A stretch of DNA of 64,000 nt from Myrica gale. Taxonomy: Eukaryota; Streptophyta; Magnoliopsida; Fagales; Myricaceae. Both the position numbers and the translations under genes were made by a program. The notes under the pieces were generated by a model. It had not been told where the DNA came from. It worked only from the letters and a program-made list of their open reading frames with translations, and searched no databases. The stretch lies in the NCBI GenBank assembly GCA_963930655.1, contig OZ005611.1, positions 17,409,001-17,473,000 on the forward strand. Reading direction: 5' to 3'. Positions 45,233-58,390 of this stretch are shown here, in pieces (within the stretch, counting starts at the first letter, position 1; each line of letters begins with the position of its first letter).

Positions 45233-45962
45233 ATGAGTGCATTCTCAAGCTTATTTCTTTTTGCATGGTTTCTTTTAGCTCTCCAACCCAGAGCAATGTT
45301 GGCTGATAGGGTCATCTATATTGTCCATATGGATACCTACTTAATGCCTAAGGCCTTTGTTAATAATCACTGTTGGCTCTCGTCTGTCATTGCTTCCCTA
45401 AAGTCTAAAAGTCCTCCATTCTCGAACAACCGTCCAACTTCACCATTGCTTTGATATATTTACAATCAAGTTTTCAAGGGTTTGAGTGCTTTTCTCTTTC
45501 TAAGTACGAATTGGAGGCTTTGAAGAAGTCACGGGGATACATCTCAACTATTGGAAACATTATTGTCTTCCCTCAAACCACCTATACCCCTGAGTTCCTA
45601 TCACTCAACCCTACGACTGGTTTATGGCCATCTTCAATTTATGGCAAGGATGTCATTGTTGGTGTTCTTGATTCTGGAATTTGAGCAGAAAGTAAGAGCT
45701 TCAAAGATACTGATATGACCTTGAAAGTTCCGAAAAACTAGAAGGGAACGTGTCAAATTGGACAAGATATTAAGTCTTCAATGTGCAATGCCAAGCTCAT
45801 AGTAGCTAGGTACTTCAATGAAGGTCTACTAAAGTATACACAAGTCAAGATGGTTAGTATGAAATCTGTTAGGGACACTCTTGGACATGGGATCATTACT
45901 TCTTCTATTGCTGTTATGTGAATGGTGCATCTTACGTTGGTTATGATCCAGGAGTAGCAAAA
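45233..45962 (+). pseudogene. Second subtilisin-like protease pseudogene, truncated
   Basis: ATG 45233 begins a good signal peptide (SLFLFAWFLLALQP), followed by the propeptide start DRVIYIVHMDTYLMPKAFV, the propeptide end (YELEALKKSRGYIS) and the Asp region (DVIVGVLDSGI, near 45650) with Asp and Gly intact. The His region DTLGHGIITSSIAV (near 45875) keeps its His. It has stops at 45452, 45682 and 45738, a small gap after the His region, and ends abruptly near 45962. It is direct-oriented with the first gene and keeps propeptide sequence that gene lost, so it is a separate tandem paralogue. Confidence 0.85.
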
Positions 45963-46046
45963 CCGAAAGGAAATCAAAGAAAAGTTTCATTTTTTTGTCC
46001 GAACAAACAACCCAAACCAAATTGTATTAATCATAATCAACTGCAT

Positions 46047-46545
46047 AAAATGATAAACGCCTGATCGTTTTTGATCTCTCCATTCTTTATCTGTATTAAG
46101 AACACTATTTCTCTACAAATGTCTGTCCATTATGAAATGGGATAATTATGTTGTAGGTGAGAATGATGCCAAAAGAATTTTGAATCCCTTGTAACTTATA
46201 TACTCAATTATTCTTTTATTTTGGATCACTATAGAACTCATCCTTTTTTCTGTTGAGTACCATAGTGCTTGTCAATCGCATTTTGAGTGTAGGGATTGAG
46301 TTGGCAATTAAGAAGGGATACCATAATATAATTTTTGAGGGGGATTCGCTGTCCGTGGTTGAAGGTGCTAAAACATTAGCCCCGCAAAATAGAGTGATCC
46401 ATACATAGATGATTCAAGCATTGGAGAAACTCAAAATGATAAGAAAGTGGAAGATCGTGAATATCATCAGAGGTACGAATATGGCAGTGCACCACCTCGC
46501 TTGCTGGGTTGCCCTCATTCATAATAATGAAGGCTACCGGCCCGT
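46047..46545 (+). pseudogene. RNase H-like (RVT_3) fragment, copy 2
   Basis: Homologous to 19821-20365 in the same orientation. The coding-like part (46285-46540) includes a GIELAIKKG-like start, FEGDSLSVVEG, and RKWKIVNIIRGTNMAVHHLA. The EGDS acidic pair and a His near the end remain. Stops and small gaps, such as the stop in the HT* stretch near 46406, break it. It begins ~85 bases after the truncated second subtilase. Confidence 0.65.
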
Positions 46546-49500
46546 TAATCCCTTTGACCGGATCTAAATTTATGAGAACTTTGTCCCTATAATTGTAGAT
46601 ATTTTTATTTTAGCTTTAGTGAGAATGCACGTAGATTAAAAAAAGAGAGAAAAAAGAATACCGTAGTGCTTGTGGAATGACTTAAATATTCTAACAACCT
46701 TTTTCCCCAAAACGATTATTCTTTAAAAGCAAAAAACCATTAACATACATAGATACAATTTGAATGGTAGACAACTTTTTTGTTGGTTTCTTCTTCTTCT
46801 TGTTGAGAAAGGATAAGGGGGAAGGCTTTAATTGGCTCCACCTTGAGAAAGGTACACCACGCATTTATTTTAGTTGGAAATTATGACTCATTTCTAGCTA
46901 GATGATGCTCATCCTTTCGCGTTGTTGTGTTACCTAATTCTTTCTTGTCCTTTTAACGCCGTCCGCTTGTTCTGATATCAGTGAATATAGATTGACTTCT
47001 TCCTGTCCCAAAATTAGTCGACACAAAATGATAGCAGGCCCCAAATATTATTTCTTTTCTTTTCAAGAAGTTATACTTTATCCCGTCTAACGATGATCAC
47101 ATTTGATCAAAATTGATCGTCATGTAAATTATAAAAACTTTATAGTTAAAGGGATCAACTGACAAGCCTGATAGGGTACTATCCAAGCATCAAAATTGTG
47201 CCACACAACCCATTTTATGTGTATTCTAACTATAAGATTTAATTACGAGATGTACATTGATGAATTTTGATAATTTGAAGGCGTCATGACGAAATTGATA
47301 GTTTGAATCCAAAATTAACATTGACATGATAAATCAGGAGGCGAAAAGTAAAGTTTTATCTTTATATTATTTGTCTAGTGTTTGAATAATGTGCTCTTAG
47401 TTTGGGTGCGCCGTTTGTCTGAAATCCTTGGTATACTTTTTTCTTCTTCTAAGAAATCCTTTTAACATTTACTTCACCATGTTTATGTAATATTAGATAC
47501 ACTTTATACAATTAGTGTAGTATTTTGGTTTTACAGGTACACCAAATTTAAATATTTTGGTCCGGATAAATAGATCGAAGTATATGTATAATCTCCCTTT
47601 GTTGTTTCCATTATCTTCCCCCATCATGTCTTCGACTCCTAATAATAGACAATCACCTTAATATTTTTTTAGAAATCACAAAAATGGACCTTCTTAATTT
47701 TGATTTAAAAATATTTTTTATGGGATTAGCTCTTTGGATAATATGTATGTACATGAAAATGCAAAATTTGTAACTTCATTTTATGGTCTAAACTATGAAT
47801 TTCGTTACATTATGTCCTAAAACTATAATTTTTTTAATGTGCGTCCTCTAATAGAATCTGACCATTAAGATGGTGACATGTAGCCTATTTTTTGCTCATT
47901 TAAACAGTAGTATCTCAATAAAAGCTGCACACTAACGAATTTTGAACACTTCAAGTATACCATATAATAAAATTGATAGTTAGAGTTCCCAAATGATATT
48001 GACCATTTTTGAAATTAAAACTTGTGTTTGGCCTCAGATATTATGCGATAATAATGAATTTGCTGAGGTTAATGGATACCTGAGGTGCCAATTAGAGGTA
48101 AGTCTTAAGCCATGATGTCTGCAAGTTCTCGTTGAAATGAGGTGTAGGCATTGAAATGATCAGCATTGGACATTTTTATTCGATCTACCATGACTATATA
48201 GTTACGTCCTATAGCACACCAAATTCAGAAATTGGCAATTTTTAGGTCCCTCCAGACCTTAATTAAAAGGCAAAATTTCCTTTTCTTTTACTAGACTATT
48301 ATATAGCAACAGACAAAAGATCGTCTAGTGGAGTCGGACTGAAGTGAAAGTGTGAGGAAATTTCTAACTAAACAAAATTTACTCAAGAAAGCCGTGCGTG
48401 ATTAGGCAGCTCTTAACAGAAATAGGTCAACTATTATTAATTTATCTTTTGTTAGGTCGATGCTCAAATTGCTCATATATAAACAAGAAAGCCACCACTA
48501 CAACATACAGCTTTTAGTGTTTTAATCATTCTTTTACCCGAGCTTTCCCTTTTAAATTAAATTTGGTCTACTTTTTTTTTATGATTTCTCAAAAGGGTCG
48601 CGTGCAATTTGCACGATCCAAGCTCGTCCCATCAGATCCAACTCTTTTTGCACGATCCAAGCTTGTCCCATCCATCATAAATTTTACAAAAGTTAGGAAA
48701 CAAGTGCGCTCATTCAACACGTGACACGACCGTTGTGGAGCTTTAAATTTCCATGGAAAATACGAAAAAGCATGTCTAAGTTAGGACAATAGCCGCCATT
48801 ATAGTTAATGGAGCTCTTATCTTTGAGGCACTTGTTCTTGTCTTATTTACCTAACTTTGAAGGTTTTATATGAATTTCCATAGAACTACTCTTACTCGGC
48901 ACTTTGGTAGATATCGGAACAACTTTTTCAATTGAGGACAGAACCCTGCAACTTAGGCGGAATCGTACGGCTAGACCCAGACGGCGTGGATAGAAAATGC
49001 TAGGAAAGCTTTGCGTTTAACCTTATGATTTTGTGGACAAAAAAAGCACGGCTCTAGTCTAGCACTAACCAAAAAAAAAACATTATTGCAACCTACAGCG
49101 GGTTCCTGAATGGAAAGGTAAACTTGGATTAGTACGCAGTAGGAGCACAGTCTCGAATTTGATTTCTCAAGGAATCAAAATAAAATTTGTGGGAGTGATA
49201 TGATAGCTCTTGCATTGGCCTCTCCAAAATTATCTATATGTTAGATGGGTCTCCTATATATATTTTTGCAGGATATCATATACGAAGACTCATCTTATCT
49301 CTCTGATATTTGATGATTTTGTGCATATACGATACAATTCATGGGAATGTCGACTTCGATCAAATAATGTTTAATTACTAATTCTTATATTTTTACTACA
49401 TTATGTTGCAGTACTGGTTAATGTGACTCCTCCACCTCCAGATGGATGCAGCATGGTCATGATCAGGCCGATTTTCATAATAAATCAAAACGAAAATAAA

Positions 49501-49640
49501 TAGGAAAAATTTACTGAATAATCGGATCATATATCGTTTTACATTGCTTTGATCCTAATCTCCCAACTATATATGCAAAAATTTCTTATCATTGATTAAT
49601 TTGGTACTGATTCGTACGTACGTCGTGTAATTGGAATAAT
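46546..49640. other. Long intergenic stretch, no gene seen
   Basis: About 3.1 kb of AT-rich DNA with no open frame, terminal repeat or RNA that I can support. A small direct duplication of GCACGATCCAAGCT-GTCCCATC lies at 48615-48637 and 48651-48673. Confidence 0.5.
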
Positions 49641-50889
49641 ATTGATAATTTCTTATGGGCATTCTGAACATAATGTGTCTGCAAACGCTAGAATGAGTGG
49701 ATCAACGCGCGTCACTGTTGAGTCTAAACCAACACTTGATGTCATTAGAAGGCCAGGGTTCGGCCGGCGGGTTGGTTCATATATGCCTACCCAGGGGATG
49801 ATGGGGAATTTGCGCCTAAGCCAAGATGCACACGCTTAGACCTACTTACTTTTGCCTAAATTAGTATTTTTTTTATCATGAAGTCAATATCGTAAATAGT
49901 TTTCCCTAAAGATATTTTAATATCTAATCAAGACAAACAGGTCAAATATTTGACACTTCATACTGAATATCTTAAGGTCCAAAACTTTACACTTCATATA
50001 TATAGTGCCGCGATTATTTATGTGCCGTGTGAGTTAAGGGGGGATTAAAGTTACGATCGAAATAGCCGCCTAACCTATGAAGTGTTGATCTGCTTCGCCG
50101 CCACCTTTCCTTCCGTAACCAATTAGATAAAGCTAGACTACTTTGGTTCTCTAGTCTCTCCCTCCCTTCTCGTGGTCTTCTCTTAAACTTAATTATCATA
50201 AGAAAAGGGGGGGGGGTTAAAGTTCGATCTAGTTTAGTTAAATTTCTAAAAGCAAACAGGAATCATATATATGGCTTTGGACATCTGTGGGTGACGCCTA
50301 CGAGATCGAAGAAACCCAAAAAAAACACATTTCTCATTGAAGCCAATGGCACCGAAAGTGGGTACGCCAAAATAAAAAATGCTTTTAAAAAATGTGTTTT
50401 TTTTTGTGGCGGGGGAAGACTTCAGCTCTCGGTGGGGGTTGATGTAGAGTGACGTAGAAAGCCACCATTAAAATAACACCCACTAACAAAACCATATATT
50501 GTTCCCCCACTTATAAAAAGCCCAAGCGTCCAGCAAAAAGTATTTCCATTAAAGAATTACCGGATCCCCTCTTCCCAAAAAAAGTATTTAATAAACATCA
50601 GAGAAAAGGGTTGCCAGGTGTGGGAGTATTTGTCCATCGCGCGAGGCCGCCTGGGCCTGGGGACAATTTTTAAAGCTCTCTAGTGCAAATTAATATTACA
50701 GTTACATACATGCACTTTACATCTTTAAGTGTGAAGTCTTGATATTTTTAATTTAAATTTATTATTTTTGTCACATTGTACCGATCAATTATTTTTGGCA
50801 CTAATTTCTAAATTGACACTAATTTTATTGAATTATTTTTTATCTGGCATTAATTTAACATGTCAGTGCTCATATGGCTTTACAATTTT
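49641..50889. other. Intergenic; one unassigned small ORF
   Basis: A 65-codon frame at 49642-49839 on the plus strand has no recognisable domain. A TTATAAAAAG string near 50512 is TATA-like but no gene follows. A run of ten G lies near 50206-50216. Nothing else is supported. Confidence 0.3.
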
Positions 50890-51260
50890 ACTTCACCTAA
50901 ATAAAAGAACATTATATAATGAGTATATATAATTTGAATAATTTGAATAATTAGAAATATAATACTATTTAACTAGTTGCGTAAGCAATACATATGAGTA
51001 TTGTATGTATATGCTATGTATTTAATACTAAGTATAAGAATTTTTAAATACTATATCACTTGTTGTTATGTGATATATATGAGTATATATATGTATATAT
51101 AGTATAATGTAGTCACAATACATTATATATATATAGTATAATATATATAATATATTGTGACAATAATGTTATATAAGTGTACCCACATGTATTGTGACTC
51201 AATTTATTATATCATAAAACAAGACTTTAAAAAAATAGATAGTTAAGTATATACATATTT
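50890..51260 (-). mobile_element. Relic resembling the CACTA interior, inverted
   Basis: Read on the minus strand, 51250-51085 closely matches 14478-14640 in the first CACTA element: ATTGAGTCACAATACAT, TTAAAGTCTTGTTTTAT, and the paired GTCACAATA repeats. Sequence nearer 50900 resembles 15410-15490 or 16200-16290. No CACTA ends are seen, so this is a fragment of a related element or of a repeat shared by both. Confidence 0.55.
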
Positions 51261-51609
51261 ATATAAGCAATAAATATGTACTTGTTACATAAGCAACACA
51301 TATACTTTTCAAATTTTGAAATATGACACCAATTTTATTTAATTTTTTTTCTTATCTAACACGAAATTGACACGTCACTGCTCTCCTTACTTTATAATTT
51401 TACTTTATCAAAATAAAATAAATTATATAAATCAAAATAAAATAAACAAAAAATATATAAAAAAAGAACAAAGCAAAACGGTGAGTTTGATTATATATTT
51501 CCCGCGCGCGCCCTGCACCAAATCTTTCCCTCCCTCGTCCTCTTTTTTCTCGGATTGAAATCCCTCCTTATTCCTCCTCATCAAACGCTCTCCCTCTCCC
51601 TCGAAATCT
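51261..51609. other. AT-rich DNA then CT-rich stretch, no gene
   Basis: A-rich sequence with AAATAAAATAAA runs, then a CCCGCGCGCGCCCTGCACC string (51500-51518) and CT-rich DNA. No coding frame is supported. Confidence 0.4.
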
Positions 51610-54100
51610 CTTTCTAGTATTAAACCTGCTACTTTCCAGCGCTGCATGATGAACATCTTTTCTGACTTGATAAATGATATGTGTGAAGTCTTTTTGGATG
51701 ATTTTTCTACTTATGCGTTTTAATGTTTTTTGGATACTATCAAATTGCCATACCACCAAAGGATAAAGAGAACACCACCTTGACTTGTCCATTTGATACT
51801 TATGCTTTTCATAGAGTGTCATTTGGTTTATGTAATGCACCTGCTACTTTTCAGTGTTGTACGATGAACATCTTTTCTAACATGTTAAATGATATTTATG
51901 AATTATTTTTATGTGTTTGGTAAATCTTTTGATGTCTGTTTGAAAAGTTTAACTGATTTCTTGAAAAGATCATTTCTCGTTATTCAAAAAGATCATTTCC
52001 TGTATCAAATACTCGAGAAAGTAGCTGGTAATGCTTCTTATTATTTTTGGATGACTTTTCTGGATACTCATGCTTTTCGTATAATGCCAATTGGTTTATA
52101 TAATGCACCAGCTACTTTGTAGCTCAGTATGACAAGCATCTTTTCTTATATGTTAAATGAGATGTGTGAAGTTTTTATGGATGAATTTTCTGTATTTTGT
52201 ATATGTTTTGATGTTTCTTTGAAAAATTTTACTGTTGTCTTGAAAAGATGTGAAATGAAGAATTTTTTGTTGAATTGGGAGAAATGCTAATTTATGGTCA
52301 GCAGTTGCTTGGTACTTGGGAACATATTTTCTGAGCATGGTATAGAGGTTAACAGAGCCAAGATAAAGCTGATTTGCCAATTACCTCTCCCTAGGACAGT
52401 GAGGGATATCCAGTTTTTTCTTCGCCAAGCTGGCTTTTATAGACATTTCATTCAATATTTTAGTAGTATTTCTAAACCACTATGTGCTTTACTACAAATG
52501 ATATTGTTTTCTTGTGGAGTAATGAATGCCAACATGCCTTTGATACCCAGAAGAAAAACTTGACAGTTGCATCAATTCTGGTAGTGATTTCGCTCTTAGT
52601 GTCGTTTTTGGTCAAAGAGCGTATAACAAACCTCCTGTCATTTATTTTGTAAGTCTTACTTTAAATGATGCTAAGAGAATCTATACCACCACCGGGAAGG
52701 AATTGTTAGCTTTAGTGTTTGCTTTAGACAAATGTCGTTCTTATATTATTGGGTCACCTGTTATTATTTTTACTGACCATTTTGTTTTGATGTATTTGTT
52801 GGCAAAGAAGGACGTAAGCCCAGATTGATCCGATGGATTCTTCTTCTTCAAGAGCATAACATGACCATTTGAGACAAAAAAGGCAATTGAAAATGTTGTA
52901 GCTGACCACCTTTCTCGCTTGCAGCTACTTGATGTATCTTCATCTCTTCCTCCCTTAAGTGATAATTTTTATTATGAGCATCTTTTTGCAGTGTCACATG
53001 CTCCTTAGTTTGCAGATATTGTAAATGACCTCGTCGCTGACAAGATGCCAGAGCATTGGGCAGCTCAGGACAAGCGTAAGTTTCTTGCATAGGTACAACA
53101 CTTTTATTTCGACAACCCTTATTTGTTAAAATATTGTGCTGATCAATTGGTGCATCGATGTGTGCCTGATGATGAGTTTACCTCTGTGACACATTTTTGC
53201 CGTAGTGGAGCATGTGGAGGTCAATTTGCAAAAAGAAGTTCAAATTTTTTTGCAAAGTGGATTACTCTATTGGCCTACTATGTTTAAAGATCTTGAATCT
53301 TTTTTCAAGGCCTGTGAGCCTTTGTAGATTATGTGTCAAAATGGATGGAGACCATATCTTGTAGGAAAAATGATAATAAGGTTGTCATCCATTTTTTGAA
53401 AGAGTTGTTTGCATGTTTTGGCACGCCCAAAGCGATCATTAGGGATTGAGATTAACATTTTTTCAATAAACCTTTTAAAAAAACTAATGCAAAAATATGG
53501 AGTGACTCATAAGGTTTCTACTCCATATCACCCTCAAACAAATGATTAAGTTGAGTTGGCCAATAGAGAGATCAAGCTCATACTTGAGAAGATGGTCAGT
53601 CCTACTTGAAGGGATTGGTCCGAAAAATTGGTTGATGCTCTCTGGGCCTATAGGATTTTGCATTCAAAACTAATTTAGGAATGTATCCTTATAGATTAGT
53701 TTATGGTAAGCTTGTCATTTAGCTGTTGAAATTCAACATCGTGCTTTTATGGGCTATAAAACAAGTTAACTTTTGACTTGATACTACCAAAGATTTAAGA
53801 AAGTTGCAGATTTCTGAGCTTGATGAAGCAAGGAGGGTCTGCATGATAAGAAAATTAAAGACAAAGAACTTCTTCCTAATTAGTGAGTGCTTCTTTATAA
53901 TTCCCAACTGCATCTTTTTCTCGGGAAGCTGAAGTCTCGATAGGGTGGCCCATACATTGTTAAAGAGGTCTATTCTCATGAAGCGGTAGACATTTTCAAT
54001 CCAAAGAATGACAATAGCTGCATAGTCAATGGACAATGTCTGAAGCCATTTATGACACTCTTCGAGCCAAATGAAGAGATCTTGCTTGTGCAAGACCCTA
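51610..54100 (+). mobile_element. Ty3/gypsy Athila-like pol relic
   Basis: Plus-strand frames show reverse transcriptase phrases (FRIMPIGLYNAPAT, QAGFYRHFIQYFSSISKPL, near 52420), RNase H (near 52690-52760, with a TTTGKELLAL-like stretch), the junction phrase LIRWILLLQEHN near 52830, and integrase text (near 53330-53700). These fit the Athila group. No LTRs are visible. It is very old, with more than twenty breaks. A short reverse transcriptase segment appears three times in succession (about 51627-51712, 51839-51925, 52108-52195). Confidence 0.75.
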
Positions 54101-55320
54101 GGGGAGTCCTTTGACCTTTCCCTTTTATTGTCTTTCTTTTTCTTTCGTTTTATTTATTATTATTTGCATCCTTATTTTATTTTCTATTGCACTTGTTGGC
54201 TATGATTTTCTGTTATTTCGCTATTGGTTTTCTTCTCTCTGTGCGCATCTTTTTTGTTTCCTTTTATGTTTTCAAATTGAGGACAATGTTTCATTCAATT
54301 GGGGGGAGCGAGTTCCATCAAACTCACAAGTTGTCCTGATTCACATGACTGTGCATATTTTAACATGCTTCAATTCACTCTTTTGTATGACTTTGAGTAG
54401 GTTTGTGAAAGGAATTTGATATAGAACATGTTAGGAGTGGGTATTCAACTGATATCACTTGTTTGGACTTCTACAATATGCCTTATCTCAATCAGTATTT
54501 TGAATCGAAAATGAACTTGCATGACATTTTTGAATTTCTAACTAGCACATTTCACTTTGATAATTTGCTCAATTCAGTTTTGAGCACATACTCGGGATTT
54601 CTTTTGACATTTGGGTGAGTGAGTCTTTGAGAAGGAAATAAGCGGTAGAGCTGTTGAAACACTGCCGAAAAAACAAAGAATAATGAAAAAAGAAAAATAA
54701 GAAGGGAAACCAAAAGAAATGATGAAGAAAAGAAGAAAAAGAAAAAAAGAGGAAAGTTATGCAGATGATTGTGATGACAGGCTTTGATTTGATGAACTCG
54801 ATTTTTGGGGTGGGAACAGTTAACTAAGCATTGAGAGTTATGAAAAAAAAAGAAAAATAAAAAAGAAAAAAAAATAGAAAAGTTGTGCAGATGATTGTGA
54901 TGCTAGGCTTGAGTCGATGAACTCGAGTTTTGGGGTGGAAACAATTACCTAAGCAATGAGAGTTAATGAATGACTTTTAATTAACAGTGCTAAGCATAAA
55001 ATTTTTCATTCCCATGGGTTTTGAAACATGCTAGGGTCATTTATTAGATACTAATCCTAAGGCTTGTCAGTCTTGTGATGTCATTCATTCTTTTGTCTTG
55101 AGTATTTATCTACACACACAAAGTTCATCTCTTTATCTCTGTGAAATGCTTGCCTGCTTGTAGAGAACTATTTGAAAATTCAAGTGTGTTCAAAAATATG
55201 TTTCCTGACTTCATAATAAGTTGTGGCATTTGAGTTTGAATGGTAGTTGATGTTAGTTGAGCTTTTGTTCCTAGGATGTGTTTAGCTCATTGTCTTTTGA
55301 TTTATTTGCTAAGAAACAAG
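54101..55320 (+). mobile_element. Probable Athila 3' non-coding region
   Basis: T-rich sequence with an AATTGGGGGGAGCGAG purine run at 54297-54312, as often found downstream of pol in Athila-like elements. No LTR boundary is visible. Contains a tandem duplication at 54735-54968. Confidence 0.4.
54735..54968. repeat. ~125 bp tandem duplication with A-rich linkers
   Basis: Two units share TGCAGATGATTGTGATG, GATGAACTCGA, TTTTGGGGTGG and AGCAATGAGAGTTA-like phrases (54755-54840 and 54885-54968), joined by AAAGAAAAA-rich linkers. Confidence 0.8.
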
Positions 55321-55984
55321 CAAAAAGTTAGTTGGGGTGTGTTGAGCTAGAATATTGCACGCATAGTACATAAAAAAACTATTATAATATTAATTATTTA
55401 ATGTTTTAAATATTGGTTTTAGATCGAAAGATAGTTAAGAGACATAAATCTAAGTTGTGCATTTTCTCAAGTCATATTGTGTCTAGACACATTCGAAAAT
55501 CACTATTTTTACCATTTCAATATAATTATTGGCATTGCAATTATTTTTTGAATTTAATTACGACATATGATGCAATTTTCTCATCTTTAGCTTGCATGTA
55601 CTCAAGTCAGAGTCACTTAAGTCGGATAAGTTGATAAAATCGCCAGATTTCGTTATTAATAAAAGGTTATACTTGTGTTTTGGTTAGTATCTTGTTGCTT
55701 TAACAATCCTCCCACTGCATGTAACCTCAACTTAATAGCAGTGTCCACTGCTACATGACAATGCTTGAGGTCTTGATGGTCTAGGTTATTATGGAATATA
55801 AAATACAGTCAGAGAAAAAGTTGTAGTATAAATAGAAAGAAATATAGGCAAACAATTTACCTCCCTAGTAGCCCGAATGTTTGACTTGCTTGGGAGACTG
55901 AATGTTAGACATCAAACGGTGCTTTGGGGGCCCTAGCCACATTAGGGGTCTTGCATGATGATGATCTACAATTTAATCTTGGGC
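55321..55984. other. AT-rich spacer before MULE relic
   Basis: No gene is supported. It may include the 3' flank of the Mutator-like element, but no terminal inverted repeat could be paired. Confidence 0.35.
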
Positions 55985-58390
55985 ATGTTCTCTTATTATG
56001 ACCCAATTGTTTAAACTTCGTGCAGTTTAGACCATTCTGTCGTCTTGGAATCCTAAATCTTTTTTATGATCTCATATGTACCCTTTTCCTTAATTTCTTG
56101 GGCCTTCCAGGTTGCGCCCTTGTGGGTGGTGGGGTCCATAGGCTCATAAGACGTACGAACCCACTGATCTTCAGAGGGAATCACGTAGATGCTAGGAGCA
56201 TATGCCTTCTTGTACGCCTCTGTCGTGTAATATCAATAGACACAGCTCTCCGGGTTTCTACCATCGTATATTATTCTAGAACACCCATGTACGCACGAGA
56301 TTCCAGTCATATCCCGCTTTAGACATGTGGAAGTACGAATTTGAAGGTTGACCACATATTGCTTCAGGTGGCATTCAACCTCGAAGTACCCCCAACATAA
56401 GTTTTGGGGCAGTAGCTTGCCTCTTCCCTAGCCTCCTCCAGTTTCACCACTGCTCTTGGACATAATTGACCGGTATACGTATGTATCACCTCCCCTTTGA
56501 GTTGATATCTCCGCATTAACTTCTTGAGTATTATCTCTACCATCCAGAATGTAGAAGTTAAAACTCTCACACAAGTTGTTGACCTCCATGTCACTCTTTC
56601 TATGTCTGTGGAACCATGATCGGGACCGGACACTGGGGTCTACCTTCTGTAGGTACTCATGTGCATCTGGACTAAGAGCCTTCAACTTTTCCATCTACTT
56701 GTTGAATTCATTTTCAGTATATGCAGTGGCCACTCCCCATAGCTTGTCTTTTAGGGCTACCCCATGGTGGCCAGTATCTCTAAAGTTAGCATACAAATGT
56801 CTGACACAAAACCGATGATCTACTATCGGGATCACAGCTTCAAGATCATACTATGCGTTGTCATTTATACAAGTCTAAACTAAACTAACCTTCTATTGGT
56901 TAGACATGAATGTCCAACCTCCGGTTGGAGCAGAATCTAGATCCCCCACCAAATTCTTTGAGAACCACATCCAATTGTCCTTAATCTCGGCTTCCACATT
57001 GGCAAAAACCATAGGATACACGTTGTTTGGATCTCGGGCGACAATGCTCAGAAGTTGACCCTATCCAAACAAATGAGGGATCTGCAACCATCCCTGAATC
57101 CTATCTTCATTGCAATGAATGAGACGTACAAGTGCTGAAAAGACAGTGGCATCTCTGGAACAATGCGGTCAGTCATTACTAAGACACAACTACCAGGGTT
57201 GGGAACCAATAGTCCCTTACCCTCCCTTATTGTTTCTTATGGGAACCAAATATCATATCCAAAGCTCTCCACTTTTCCCTATAGCATTTTGGTCTCATAG
57301 TCTAGCATTTCCACCTCCGCTTCACGTCCTATTAGATTGCAGACATTGCAATATGTGGTCGACTTGCGATAGCCTGTATAGTCTTGGACACTTATGTCTC
57401 GGTTGAATGCCCCTAATCACAAAGCTTTATTCCCCAGGTATCATCCTACCGCACACCCTATATTTACACTACTTTTTCTTAAAGCAAACATCATTCCCCA
57501 TTGCATTGTTGACCTCTTTCACAATAGCTAAGAAAAGTGCTGCAGATGGGAAGTTCATCCCTTGTACTAGGGACACTGACCCTAGGACTCCGCTCGTGGA
57601 ACTCTGGCGCAGTGCATCAAGGCTAATCAAACTCATCTTCACTCTCATGTGGAGATATAAGCATATCAGAAATCACTTGGTCAGAGAGATACCCTGCAAC
57701 ATAACATTAACAGACTTTGGATGTGTTGTAGGTGCGTCATCTCCAACCTCCGATGTCAAGTGCTCATCATCTCGCTTTTCTGTTGTCACATGCTCGTGAT
57801 CTCTATCAACAATGCTAGTGTCATCGAAGGTTCCACTCAATGGCCCACACACTTAGACTGGATGGCCACCAAAACCAACCGAGGGCCCACCAAAGTTTTC
57901 AAAAGTCGCTGCTTCATTGTATCCATCGTTGTAGAGATCATGTTCCCTACTTCGAGCATTACTCCACCATTTTGTATCAATTCCAAGACTACGCCTCTCT
58001 ATTTGTTCATCGACCTCATCAACCGGGTCCACTGTAAGGGCAACCTTAAACCCAACAAAGTAGAGAAGTACTACATCCTTCCCAACGTGTCCAGCCACCA
58101 TATCAAGGACATCGGTGTTCCCTGAGACAATCCTTAACCCATCAAAGAGTGTCTTACCATGCTCATGATAGTATAAAAGAGTCACCAGACTTGTATCCAT
58201 TCTCCTTGACAACACCCTTTATCTTTATAGATGAGAGACAGTCGGGATCATATGGATCGAAATGAAAAGAAACCTTCCCCCACATAAACACACCCATAAG
58301 ACATGTCGAACTTGTCCCCGTAGTGCACCTTAAACAATATGAATTTCGACGACAAGTCACAACAAACCTGCCACAGTGATCAGATAACAA
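55985..58390 (-). mobile_element. Mutator-like (MULE/MuDR) transposase relic
   Basis: Minus-strand frames follow a MuDR-type transposase from N- to C-terminus. An N-terminal domain lies at 58350-58160 (MWGKVSFHFDPYDPDCLSSI), then an acidic stretch (57990-57740), a badly decayed DDE catalytic part (57500-56750), the conserved MEKLKALSPDAHEYL (56694-56650) with NNLCESFNFYILDGRD and YTGQLCPRAVVKLEEA, a SWIM zinc-finger part (near 56340-56200) and a zinc-knuckle-like LGHNKRTC (near 56000) in which one expected Cys reads as Phe. Many stops and frameshifts (e.g. at the ends of short frames at 58163, 57853, 56428, 56364) make it inactive. The enzyme would normally catalyse cut-and-paste transposition. 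Terminal repeats and the 9 bp duplication were not found. Confidence 0.75.

Noticed and set aside
49642-49839. Small ORF of 65 codons as a real gene
   Set aside because: No recognisable domain, no splice or promoter context, and length is within chance expectation.
50505-50525. TATA box of a gene
   Set aside because: No coding sequence or transcript-like region follows; single TATA-like strings are common in AT-rich DNA.
51495-51520. CCCGCGCGCGCCC string as part of an inverted copy of the CACTA G-rich island
   Set aside because: Its order relative to the matching AT-rich segment is inconsistent with a simple inverted copy, so the likeness may be chance.
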